Shown: positions 1 through 10,498 of the stretch, in pieces | How positions within the stretch are numbered: position 1 is the first letter of the stretch | Layout: every line of letters starts with the position of its first letter | Assembly: GCF_037975245.1 (NCBI RefSeq) | Contig: NC_092562.1 | Span: forward strand, 3,774,001-3,838,000 | Direction of reading: 5' to 3' | Length of the DNA: 64,000 nucleotides | Source: Apostichopus japonicus | Taxonomy: Eukaryota > Echinodermata > Holothuroidea > Aspidochirotida > Stichopodidae | Notes under the pieces: generated by a model | Seen by the model: the letters and a program-made list of their open reading frames with translations, nothing else | Told to the model about the DNA's origin: nothing | Databases searched by the model: none | Position numbers and translations under genes: made by a program

Positions 1-1363
1 GCAATAATTACTGCATGCAAATACCATTTTGCTTTCCATAGCACTTTGCTATAGGATACTTAATAAATTGTTCTCTTCCAAAGGAATTTATTTTATCATT
101 ATTATCTTCCGTTCTCTACTGTACTTTAAATTTACTTTAAATTTACTTTAAATGTAAGTTAAATTTGTTACATTATGGTGGTATTTAATGTACAGTCTAT
201 TGGCAGTTCAGCCTAGACCACTTCACAAAACATGTGCATTAAATGTGACAGGTAAAATATTCAGGAGAATGAGCCACATGTTTCATGTTATTTTCCAACA
301 AAACTCCATCAAGGCCATCATTACTGTGTACATCATGACACCATGACTTTTTAGATCATACTCTCTCACACCTACAATACAGATGTCATGTCAAGATAAG
401 CCCCACATGATGGCAAAAATTTATGGATAGTTCAAAATCGGGGTCAAAAACTCAAAATCAAGTCATAAAACCTACAGCTGTCAAGAAGTTGATAGAATGT
501 TGATAATTCCTCCCCTAGAACATATTATTGTACATGTTTGTCTTTCTTTGTAAAAACAACTGTCTGTTAAATCTGACACCTTTCACTGTGATACCATCAA
601 ACAGCAGTTTGCATCGCATATGAGCTACTGTACTGTACGACCTTCTGAGCTCAGGATGCACAGAGGACAGGGTATAAAACTGACATGAAATGGGAACACC
701 TAGGTATCCAGTGTTTATATTAGCTGCTCTCTGTAAAAATTAAAGTGCTTACAGTACAGCAGCTTCTCCCCCCCCCCCCACCAAAAACAATCAGAAATTG
801 AAGCAAACGTTTATGGCTTGCCATAAACGTTCTACTGTCCTTATGAACACCTGTAATGTCTTTTGAGGTTGTCAGAAAAGCAGACACTGGTCATGAATAG
901 GTTTCTGCACTGTACATGTATACTGGATACAGAAGTGGTCTGAGTAAGAAAGTTCAACATGATAAGATGACTTGTCTTTGGCTTTACTTTGAGATGCTCC
1001 TGCTACAAATAAAGTGGTTGTTCTTTAGCTATGTATGTCAATGGAAATGGTTAAGTCTGTTGTTTTCATTGGTGATCAAATTTTGAATTGGCTCAAACTG
1101 CTGATGCCAGCCATTAAACTTAATCGTCAGAACTTTTGAAGCATCCCTATAAAGTACAGTAGTTTTCCTTAACAGTGTACGGTGTTGTATGTGGCCAATG
1201 ACAAAGGAATGTTGCATCACACCTTCTATATGTATGTACTCAAATTAGTCAAACAATCAGTGAATGTATCCTTTTTCATATTTAAATCTGGATGAAAGAA
1301 TTTTCTGTCGCACAAACATTAACAGGAACGTACGGGTTGCCTCGTGAGATATATTCCACAGAT

Positions 1364-1410
1364 GTTCACTTGTGTTACTTGAGGTTCACTTGTGTTACTT
1401 GAGGTTCACT
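1364..1410. repeat. 20-bp tandem repeat, 2.3 copies
   Basis: The 20-bp unit GTTCACTTGTGTTACTTGAG occurs at 1364-1383 and 1384-1403, with a 7-bp partial third copy. The copies are identical, so the duplication is recent or a replication slip. Confidence 0.85.
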
Positions 1411-1971
1411 TTTGAACTATAGGAGTTATTGTTCAAGAACAGAACGACCACAAATGACTCGCTGACATACCATATTGGATCCCAGATTGTTGCATGGTAA
1501 TGGTATTGCTATTTACAGCGTTGTACTGTATACTGGGGGAACCAACTTTTCAAAACCATCAATGAGAAGTTTGTTTGCATTGCACAAATAGGCTTGCACA
1601 GTTACAGCATATATATACAGTATAAAGACAAATTTGGAAACCAAAACATAAACAAAGGTTTCCAAAGGGGCTAATCTTTGGGTCTGCACAAACTGTTAAA
1701 CTCAAGTGCTTTGGACCAGACTGTAAGTGCAGGCAGCATATATATCGGTTTCAACAACGTACAGTCACTAATTACTGTACAACAGTATACAAATGATGCA
1801 CTAACAATTTGCAATGATTTCATATGAGCTTGGCAAATATTCCTTCCATGTTAGACACTGTAACATGATGCAGGCTACTCATTTGAGTTTTAGTGTATTC
1901 CTACCAAACTTGTACAGTCCTAGCTCTACCTAGAATACTACAATATCTATCTAGGGAGCTCTGTTCAAAGG

Positions 1972-1997
1972 CTGCCAGGTACTGCAGTACCTGGCAG
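1972..1997. repeat. 26-bp perfect palindrome
   Basis: Arms of 13 bp (CTGCCAGGTACTG and its complement) meet with no spacer. It can form a cruciform or serve as a dimer binding site. No transposon ends are visible around it. Confidence 0.8.
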
Positions 1998-2247
1998 TGA
2001 GCCATTGAGCTACCCACCTATAGATACCACTGATGTGAAGAGCCAATATATGACACACATATGGTTATGTCAAGGGTTCGCTTTGTCAAAATTGAAAGTA
2101 AAAGAAGCTTTAACAGTTGTTTTCAATACAGTTCGTAATGCCGGATCCAAACACATAAAACCATGATGCACAACTTGAATGTTTATTCAACTTTCAATTC
2201 AAGTAATAAAATGTAAGTCAACAGTTGTCATAAAGTCTTCTATTTAA

Positions 2248-3625
2248 AGACCAACTATGGAGACTTTTCGATGAACATAAAATCCCACCATTTTTCATGT
2301 ATGTAATCCTTAACTGACTCCAGTTACATTGCTGTAATTAACTTTACCAATTTCGGACGTTAAATAAGTGAAAAATGGGACGAAAAGTCAGCTTCTATTT
2401 CAGACATTCCTGAAACATTCCTAAGACATCAGGTGACCATGTGACGTCAACGTTTGTATACCTCACTCACAACTATACTTTTAGTGTGTAAAGTCGTATA
2501 CTTGAGCTGCCAAAAACATCAACGATATTACTCCTTTTTCCTCAAAATGTCACAATTCTGTGTTGTTGGAGGTTGCAGTCATACTTCATCCAACAAAAGC
2601 ATCAGCTTTTTTAGATTTCCGAGTAAAAAAACCGACGTAAAACGCCGCAGACTTTGGATCAATTTTTTGAGATCCACGCGGAAAGATTTTTCAGCACCCG
2701 GAGTATCTCATGCCCATGAGTCCACATGCATGACCCTGCTTCTGTGTATGCTGCAAATGTCTCATTCTGTGAAAATTATATACTGTCGATAGCTGTGTCG
2801 GACCATGGTCGGACATAGCTAATGTGAAATTGACCGTAAACACGCCCTGGACGTCCTTACATGTAACATTATATCACGCAATTGACAGTAATATATTTAC
2901 TGTAAGAGATGACCGTATATATATACCGTGCCAAGGGTATAGCATTGTTAGTACATGTACGGTAGTTAGTTACAACTCTCGCCGGCCATGTTAGGATTTA
3001 TCTATTTCATTTGTTGTATTCCAGTATCGTGAGTTCGTGATACATGTGTAATATTGCTAAATTTGTTTATTGACAGGATACTTTTTCTGTGTTTGTATAC
3101 TTTTGGATATTAAAACGAGTAAGTACTATGTAAGTATATTGTACCGTATGGACCTATTGACGCTATACGCTATGTAAAAGATGCCTCCATTTGAGTGGAA
3201 ATTTTGCTAATAAAATAAGCAATTTAACTAAAATTTCTGCTTATAATTGTCTTAAAACTTGTTGTTAACCTTCATGTGTTCTTGTTTTAAGCTAACAGCT
3301 TTTCAAACGCTCGAAATTGGAAGTCAAAAACAGTACAATTGTTCGCTATCTGTGTACAAACAGTGCCTATATCAGCGTTTGATTTTCGCGGTATACAAAC
3401 TTTGACGTCACACGGTGACCAGAGGCTCCTTTGGGTCAGTCTCTGTTTTCAGACATTCCAGAGGTTCATGTCACGTGACTACCCAAAATGTCAATTTTCG
3501 TGGTCGTTTTTGATGGGTTATAGTAGGTTTTCGAAGATTATTTTTTACACATGTTGATTATGGGTATGTAAACTCCTAAATTAATGGAAAATCGCAAAAA
3601 AAAAAATTGCCTCCATATTTGGTCT
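2248..3625. mobile_element. TTAA-flanked DNA transposon, Kolobok-like
   Basis: The left end AGACCAACTATGGAGAC is mirrored at the right end by AGACCAAATATGGAGGC (15 of 17 bases), and both ends abut TTAA (2244-2247, 3626-3629). A second inner inverted repeat, about 30 bp around TGACGTCA, lies near 2432-2462 and 3391-3420. The element is 1,378 bp. Inside is a THAP zinc-finger fragment (2547 onward) but no intact transposase. Kolobok elements are known to use TTAA targets and to encode THAP domains; piggyBac also uses TTAA but lacks THAP. Assignment to Kolobok is inference; the inverted-repeat structure is directly visible. Confidence 0.7.
2547..2792 (+). pseudogene. THAP zinc-finger fragment inside transposon
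   Basis: From the ATG at 2547 the frame reads MSQFCVVGGC, then an ISFFRFPSK block and an RRLWINF block. These match the start of a THAP domain: C-x4-C pair, FP motif and invariant Trp. The second zinc pair (C-x2-H followed by F) is missing: after about 55 residues the frame runs through non-THAP sequence to a stop at 2790-2792. This is best read as a decayed or truncated THAP domain from the surrounding TTAA element. A host THAP gene whose exon ends here is less likely, as I see no good donor. Confidence 0.55.
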
Positions 3626-4028
3626 TTAAACCAATTGAGATTATAATCTGTCATCAATATCAAAAGGTCTGAACAATAAAGTTGTTGAGACAGCATGCAT
3701 ATTAAGTAATTAATTTTTGGCAAACTGATGGTCAGGCAAGATTTTCCCATTGAGTTAATTAATGTTGTGTGAAGCTACCATGTGGTCAAAGATGGCAGCA
3801 ATAATAAAAGTATATATTTCATGGATACAGTATTTTAGTTCCAGCTGATTATTTCAGCAAATAAACATACAGTTAGGCTCAATTTTCCCATTAACTTAAT
3901 TAAACACAGTTTGAGCGAATCAACAGATGGTTAGGCTACTGTACATTTCCATGTTTGTCCTCTTGTGATATTAGGCTACCATGTGGTTGGAGATTTGTAG
4001 GGATTTTAGGCAAACATAGCTTTGCCTA
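3626..4028. other. No gene seen
   Basis: AT-rich spacer between the TTAA element and a SINE-like repeat. Nothing else recognised. Confidence 0.6.
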
Positions 4029-4330
4029 AAACGGTGCTGTGACCGAGTGCATGATACAGGCAGTGGCATTTGAAGCGATGCGGGATAGCAATCGGGAGGT
4101 TACTGGTTCTATACTAGGCCGGGGAATAGTAAGGTGGGTTTTTCATCCAAGAGCAATCTATGCTTTTCCCATCTGAAATAATTTTCTAAAATTGAAAAGA
4201 TTCCAAATTTGAGTTAAAATGTTGAATTGGAAGCCACCCGACATGTAAGTTGTAATCCATAAGCTCCTGAAGGTTTCTCCCACAATTGTGGTTGCTTAAG
4301 CGTCATAATAATAACTGCTGATTGTTATCA
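4029..4330 (+). mobile_element. tRNA-derived SINE-like repeat
   Basis: The head (about 4034-4120) resembles a decayed tRNA promoter, with a B-box-like ACTGGTTCTATACT preceded by CGGGAGGTT. A unique body follows, then an ATA-rich end near 4305. RNA polymerase III SINEs have this order of tRNA head, body and short repeat tail. The A box is weak, so the call rests mainly on the B box and the overall layout. Confidence 0.5.
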
Positions 4331-4418
4331 TTATTACTATGTTTGTCGAGTGCATGTGTCTTTGTTGTCATCCAGCAGCTAGCTCTGGTAGTCCATAGCG
4401 TTGGCGCTGCTCTGATAG

Positions 4419-4486
4419 CTTGAATCACGACTGTTAAGGCAGTACAGCTATATAAAGCTGTACTGCTTATACAGTCGTGATTCAAG
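4419..4486. repeat. 68-nt long hairpin
   Basis: Two arms pair as 16 perfect bp (starting CTTGAATCACGACTGT), a 4-base imperfect step, then 11 perfect bp (GCAGTACAGCT), around a 6-nt loop. The size would suit a small-RNA precursor, but the loop is short and the stem nearly perfect. A collapsed inverted-repeat element is equally possible. No target duplication is seen. Confidence 0.75.
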
Positions 4487-6622
4487 TGTAAATATTGAAA
4501 TAATTCTCACAATTATTTTTTTTTCTTTCAATTATTTCATAGAAGGAAAGACAGACGAGGAAATTTACGCAATGTTAAGGTTGATTATAGATGGGATGTC
4601 TAAAAAAAAATAATCACAAGTGGCTTTTTAGTTTACTAAACTTTTATTCCAACTGAGATCGTTTAGCGATTAATGACGGCCATGTCTGTTTAATTCAACT
4701 TGAAATTTGTTGTCTTGGCAACTTTTGACATGCGGAATTTGAAATCAAATTGCTGGAATCGCGAAACCCTGCGGCTAATGCTAACCCTAAGCTGTGCTGA
4801 GATCAGCATGCAGCGAGTGGTTGTCCTGTATGTAACTTCTGTTGCTGTCACTGTTTGTAATTTGACTCAATAGTAGCTGGCACTAGGCATTAGCTCAGTA
4901 CTGCAAATCACACTTCTTATGGTGTTAACTATTTTGTTATTAACGACATGCTAAAGTTAAAGCTTAGTTAGCCTAGGCCTAGGCTCCTCTTGCTTGTATG
5001 ATAACCATGAAGTATGAATGATTGTATGAAGTATGACTACGAGACTGAGACTAAGTTGTAGAGGTACTGTATGTGGAAGTATGCTAGTTATGTAATCATC
5101 TATTATGTAATCATCTATTGTTCCCGTGCCTTGTTGCAATGGCTAGATGGAATGCTGGGGTGGTACTAGAACAGTACAGTGGGTGTGGTACAAGGAAAAT
5201 ACAAGTCAGTTCAGCTCTGACATCGGTTGTGTTGTGTTCTCTTTGACTGTCTCGAGTTTTGAGAGTCTTGAAACTAGCGCCCCGGAATTTAAACCATAAC
5301 TTTAATATAACCGGCGCTGTAGCCTGTATCATAATATGCCTCCCTTCAGCCTTATCATAGGTATTTTAATTATTATAAAGTATATACAGTATAGCCTATG
5401 CGTCACTCTAACGTTTGTATGTTCTATTACTATTAGGCCTAATAGTCCTAGCCTAGGACTATAGTAGTCCTAAGTAAGTAACGTTACCGCTACTACTACT
5501 AGCCTAGTACTACAGTAGTAGTAGTAGCCTAGTACTAGGCCTGGTACTAGCAAATTGTCTTTAGCTAGCACGATATTTCCACACTTTACTATCTAGTCAG
5601 AAAATCAAAAATTACAACTTACATTGATAACCAAAGGTATTCCATGACTGTAGTCACCAGCCGGAAGTGTATGATGAAAAATATTTTGATTTCACTGTAG
5701 TGTACTGTACGTACAGCTAGGCCTAGTATCGTGATGCTGTTTGACACCTGCAACACAGATTTCTAACATATCATGCCATCTGCAGTATGCTAAGAAACAG
5801 TTGAGCGTCCTTTGTCAACACGCAATGGCAACAGTATTCGCGAGTCTCAATGAACGCCAAACTGTTAAAAATAACTTGAAAGTATGGAACATAACAGATT
5901 AACAGGTGTATATGTCAAAAAAAGGGGTTCCAAACAAGTTCCATTTGGACTATCGCACCAACATTACCGGACATGTCTCACGTAAATGAGTCAAGATTTC
6001 TCTTCCAAACCATGCTAAAGGAGCAAAATTGTGAAATTTTGACAACGCCGGATCGGATACAGTGCCGTCCGGCCGTCGCAGATGTACACAAACGCTTCTC
6101 ATTAAAAGTAATTTGTCGTGTAAGCTCCTTCACAGTCCCCGTTAACATATCATCTGCTTATTTCCCTCCACTGACTGCGATCCTTTCCCGTCCCCCCTCC
6201 CCCTCCCGTCTCCCCTCCCCCTCACCCACCTCCCCCATCAAGGAATTTATAATTTGGCTTCAAGATCAAGTCAGAGTCTCAGTTTTTTTTTTTTTATTAT
6301 TCAACTCAATCCAGCTATGAAAACATGTTATATTGGGTGTTGTGTGTGATTCTGTCCCTGATTGTATATCTTCTTGGAAAAACGTTCATCTTCAAACTCA
6401 ATCACGGAATTCAAACTTGAGTATCCGTGGTTCTACGTACATTGTGGAAATGCTATGAAGTCCACGCTAACAAAAGTCATAGTAAGTGAGGGTAGCATTG
6501 CACTTTAGGTCTTACGAAAAGAGAAGGTGAGATATGATGTCACTGCCAAGTGAACTGAACCCTTCAGAAGAAGATGTTTTACAGATAAAACTATTCGCAG
6601 TCATTTAACCTACAAAATTTTA
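4487..6622. other. Gene-free stretch with CTAG-rich patch
   Basis: No exon recognised. Around 5390-5565 the sequence is dominated by CCTAG, AGTACTAG and GTAGTAG words, with a perfect 19-bp palindrome at 5443-5461. A C-rich CT tract occupies 6180-6240. Confidence 0.6.
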
Positions 6623-6630
6623 TATACACT

Positions 6631-6996
6631 CAAGGGCGTAGGAACCGGGGGGGCTGGGGGCGCCAGCCCCCCAGTGAAAAATATGGGGGCGGAAGTATCA
6701 TTCCGCCCCCCCCCCCCCCGCTCAGCAAGTCAGAAAACCCCTTTTTCATTTCCAAATCAGAAAAAAATCTCATTTGGAGCACCAAATTGCATCTAAGGCC
6801 AGGTGAAAATGCAAAATTATTTACAAAATGGACTGGGTGTTGAAGTGTGCTATATTGCACCAAATTGCATCTGAGGCCACCTGGAAAAGCAAAAAAAATC
6901 CAAAGGGGAGGGGGACACCCCCTCCCCTTAGACCCCTCCCCCAGGCCGGCCATCAGTCTTCAGCCCCCCACTCAAAAGTACCTTCCTACGCCACTG
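6631..6996 (-). mobile_element. hAT-like MITE, G-tract family, copy 1
   Basis: A 366-bp element starting CAAGGGCGTAGGAACC and ending CTTCCTACGCCACTG, flanked by exact 8-bp duplications TATACACT (6623-6630, 6997-7004). An 8-bp duplication and CA-G termini are hallmarks of hAT transposons. Runs of G or C lie just inside both ends. It encodes no transposase. It is a close reverse-complement relative of the element at 41822-42186. Confidence 0.85.
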
Positions 6997-7004
6997 TATA
7001 CACT

Positions 7005-7984
7005 TATGGCAAACGACGAAGGTGATTCCACGAGAGGTGGTTTATGAGCTTGGGGGGGGGGGGGATTTTAAATTCCAACTTATTAAGGTACCGGGAGGGA
7101 TGAAGCTTTATGGAAGGGCGATCGGTGCCTGGAGGGGTTGTGTACGTAGTCCTTCCCAGAATGATTGTAAGAATTCCTCGACTGGACGTTTTTCCCCGAC
7201 TGACGATGGATATGGGGAATGCCTATGTTCAGTGCATGCAATTTTTGGTACGTTCTTGTAATTGCATGAAATCTTGATCGACTACCGTACAAGCATATGC
7301 AGTTGGCAATATCATTGTTTAAACGAATCTAAAACACTAAATAAGTTTGTTTAAACTACAAAAATATGTCAAGCCTGAGTTAAAATTCTATTGTTATATA
7401 TGATGAAGCTTAGTGGAAGTGAAAGAAATTTGAGTTGCATTTAATTGATCACTGCTGTGAAACAATAGCAGAAATACGATCCATTCATAACGACCCGCAC
7501 CTTTCCTCAAATGATTCTCACTTTACATATTTATTAATATCCATTTCATATTACAGAAATTGTATCTTATAAGAAGCAGAAAAAAATTGTTTTTTACAGA
7601 GCTTAACAATTCCCAGTAAATTCCCTGGCTAAGTCCCAGCTTGGATGCTGAGAAAAGCTTGTCTTGTCTAAAGAAGCGACATGCAGGGCGTGTATATACC
7701 ATCCTGGAAGTAGTCCATGCGATGAATTCGTTCTTGATAACACTTTCCTGAAGCAAACGAGACGTTACACGTTTTAAAGCTATCATCTGCAAATTACAGT
7801 GAGTATACGTACAAGCTTGCTTAAGTAAATAATTACAAGTACTTTTATTTGACTATACATGCATGCATAGAGTAACTTTGTAATTATAACTTTTAAAACA
7901 AAGGAAGAAGTCAGTAACGTTTACAAAAGATTGTCATTTCTTCAATATATTTATATTAAACCAATTAATTAGCCTATATATGTT
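7005..7984. other. No gene seen
   Basis: Contains a poly-G run at 7053-7064. No exon or transposon ends recognised. Confidence 0.55.
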
Positions 7985-8594
7985 TTTCATTTCATTTTCA
8001 TTTATTTAATCCAGTTTTAATATAAAATAATTATAAGAAAGGAGTACAGACATAAAATATATTAACAATAAACAATGTTAAGATGTTATAAGATGTTAAA
8101 ATGATATAAGATTCAAAAAATTACTCTAAATCAAAGCACCCAAATGCTTAGATTGAAATAATATTGCAGCACGATAGATAAATGAGTTTCTAAAAAGATG
8201 TATTCTATATTTTGGCAAGATATGTCGATTTCTTAGATTTCTGCAAGATTTTGTTAGCATACAGTTTAATAAAGAACGTACAGGATAGTTTTAGTCTGCT
8301 TTAATTATGTTTGCCATCCGAATAAACTCGTTTCTAGCAATCGCAATTTACGTGTCGAATAGGAAGTTGAAGTCTTAACTCAAAATTTTAGAAGTATACT
8401 TCAAAAACTTTGTTATTCTAAGTTTGTCTTTTTGCGATATAAAGTGATACCATATACTGGGACACCGTTAGTTATATGTGGCAGAAACATAGAATTAAAA
8501 ACATTTCTCTTAGCATCACTATTAAAAAATGATGAAAAGAATGCTAGACTAGATACAATGTAATAAACTTTACTGAGGATCTTCGAGAAAGAGA
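7985..8594 (-). pseudogene. LINE reverse transcriptase C-terminal remnant
   Basis: On the minus strand, broken frames give FNSMFLPHITNGVPVYGITL and further on LPKYRIHLFRNSFIYRAA. These fit the end of non-LTR retrotransposon ORF2 proteins, which have a P-h-x-x-G-x-x-x-G block and a late R-N-S-F-x-Y-R motif. Stop codons and frame changes show it is dead. The 3' side (about 7985-8010) is an A-rich tail when read on minus. The upstream (5') side is cut by the ATT microsatellite. Confidence 0.6.
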
Positions 8595-8887
<293 letters not shown>

Positions 8888-9013
8888 TCGTCTTTAATGA
8901 GGGTAGTCTTTTCTTGTTTGCAAAACACATTTTTTTGGGGGGAAAAGGAAGGTTGGTATAACAAATACTTCGTTTCGATGCACATTGTCCCAACAGATCA
9001 ATCTATTCTCAAG

Positions 9014-10498
9014 ATGGATGCTGCGTGCCTACCTATTGAAAATATGCATCACAGCAATGAATTTGAGAGCATCGTATTTGAGGATCGTTGGCAGCGCTGT
9101 ATCGTGGCGGGAGTTGCAGCCACCATTTGCATTGGAGGTATCTTAGGTAACAGTATGACGATTTTGTCAGTGATTCTCTCCAAGAAACTAAAATCCTTCA
9201 CTTACGCGTTCGTGGCAAATCTGGCCGTCGCGGACCTTTTGAGCTCCATTTTAATCGCTTTCTATGTGGAAAACCTGCTCTGGACTGACGAAACGCGACT
9301 TCCGCTACCTTGCACTCTTTGCAAAGCAATCGGAGTCTTAACTTTCGTAGCCTTCTCTTGTGCCGTCGTAAACATAGCATTGATATCGTTTAACCGGTAT
9401 TACCGAATAACTAAACCGCTTGGTAAGTATATCCGGTTATTCAACAAAAACCGGTTTGTCCTCATGATGGCTATTCCGTGGTTTTATTCATTGTTGACAC
9501 CTGTGCTCGGAGAGAGTCTGGGGTTCACAACATTTGGTTACAATCATAAATACAGGATTTGCCTCATTCACTTCATGGATCAACACGTCGGTTCTTTGAC
9601 TTTCGTACGAATTTTCTTAATCGACATTATCGGCATATTTGTTATGATATTTTGTTATCTGAGTATTTTCTGTCACATGAGGCGTCAAAACGCGAGACTT
9701 TTGAAACTTTTCCCGACAAATTCCATTAGTGCAAAAGTAGGTGAAAATAATCAAGAAAAACTTGGTCCAGTCACGGTAAGACAAAGCGAAAGTGACGAAC
9801 GAATCGAAACAAAAGACATCAGTGTCACGGAAGAAAAAGAGAAACACAGGGAATGTATCGATGGCGTAATCAAAGAGTACGCCACTGTTACCATGGAGAT
9901 AACCGAAACATACAAACTACGCAAGACGTTGGCAACCGTTATATCTGTTGAAGACGATACAAACAGGAAGAGCCTGCAGTTGGAAGATATGTCGTCGTTG
10001 TCGTCTGCCCCAACCGGAAACGGCAATACGGCTGACGGGGTTGTCATAGCAACGGAGCCTGTTCAAGGAGACTGTAAAGTATATTCCAGCGATTCCGAAT
10101 CCACCGACTGTCGGCGAGATGGCAGAGAGGGAACCTTCGTCTCCCAAAATGAAGAAGAGGGCAGTGCAGAAGAGGGCACTGGTAAAGATCACGTGAGCTC
10201 AAAACGCTACAAGAAAAGAACCACGAACAGGGGTCGAATGATTATACGAATCACTGTAAGCAAACGGCAGACCGCCCTCACCAAGAATCTTGCTCTAGTT
10301 GGCTGCACATTTTTAGCCTGCACTATTCCATATGTAGCATGTGTTGGGATCGAACCACTAGCCAATTACTTACCATACGTAACACTATTGTATGCCAGCA
10401 AAGCGTGCATCAATCCGCTTATTTACGCATTCAAAGATCCTCGTTTTCGAAAGGCGTATTACCATATTTTAAGACTGCAGTTCAAAAAAGTCATGTAG
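9014..10498 (+). CDS. Class A GPCR, melatonin/moody-like
   Basis: A rhodopsin-family receptor of 494 aa in one exon, acting at the plasma membrane. Seven hydrophobic segments lie near residues 29-54, 62-84, 100-126, 148-165, 194-221, 424-446 and 452-473. Landmarks are GN at 45-46, NLAVAD at 69-74, C103 and C183 for the extracellular disulfide, NRY at 127-129 in place of DRY, and NPLIY at 467-471. The TM6 motif CWxP reads CTIP (436-439), so the usual toggle Trp is absent. Intracellular loop 3 is about 200 residues, acidic and Ser/Thr-rich. I chose ATG 9014 because its context AAGATGG is good; upstream in-frame ATGs (8978, 8897, 8885) begin in or near the microsatellite. NRY and the TM3 pattern recall melatonin or moody-type receptors; the ligand is unknown. 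Confidence 0.88.
   Translation: MDAACLPIENMHHSNEFESIVFEDRWQRCIVAGVAATICIGGILGNSMTILSVILSKKLKSFTYAFVANLAVADLLSSILIAFYVENLLWTDETRLPLPCTLCKAIGVLTFVAFSCAVVNIALISFNRYYRITKPLGKYIRLFNKNRFVLMMAIPWFYSLLTPVLGESLGFTTFGYNHKYRICLIHFMDQHVGSLTFVRIFLIDIIGIFVMIFCYLSIFCHMRRQNARLLKLFPTNSISAKVGENNQEKLGPVTVRQSESDERIETKDISVTEEKEKHRECIDGVIKEYATVTMEITETYKLRKTLATVISVEDDTNRKSLQLEDMSSLSSAPTGNGNTADGVVIATEPVQGDCKVYSSDSESTDCRRDGREGTFVSQNEEEGSAEEGTGKDHVSSKRYKKRTTNRGRMIIRITVSKRQTALTKNLALVGCTFLACTIPYVACVGIEPLANYLPYVTLLYASKACINPLIYAFKDPRFRKAYYHILRLQFKKVM

Larger units (their letters stand above)
1..2243. other. Gene-free AT-rich stretch
   Basis: No coding exon is recognisable on either strand; the open frames are short and match no family I know. 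It holds a poly-C tract near 769, a short tandem repeat (1364-1410) and a perfect palindrome (1972-1997), listed separately. Confidence 0.6.

Noticed and set aside
5973-6320. 115-aa open frame
   Set aside because: No known domain, ends in CT and T tracts, no splice or promoter support.
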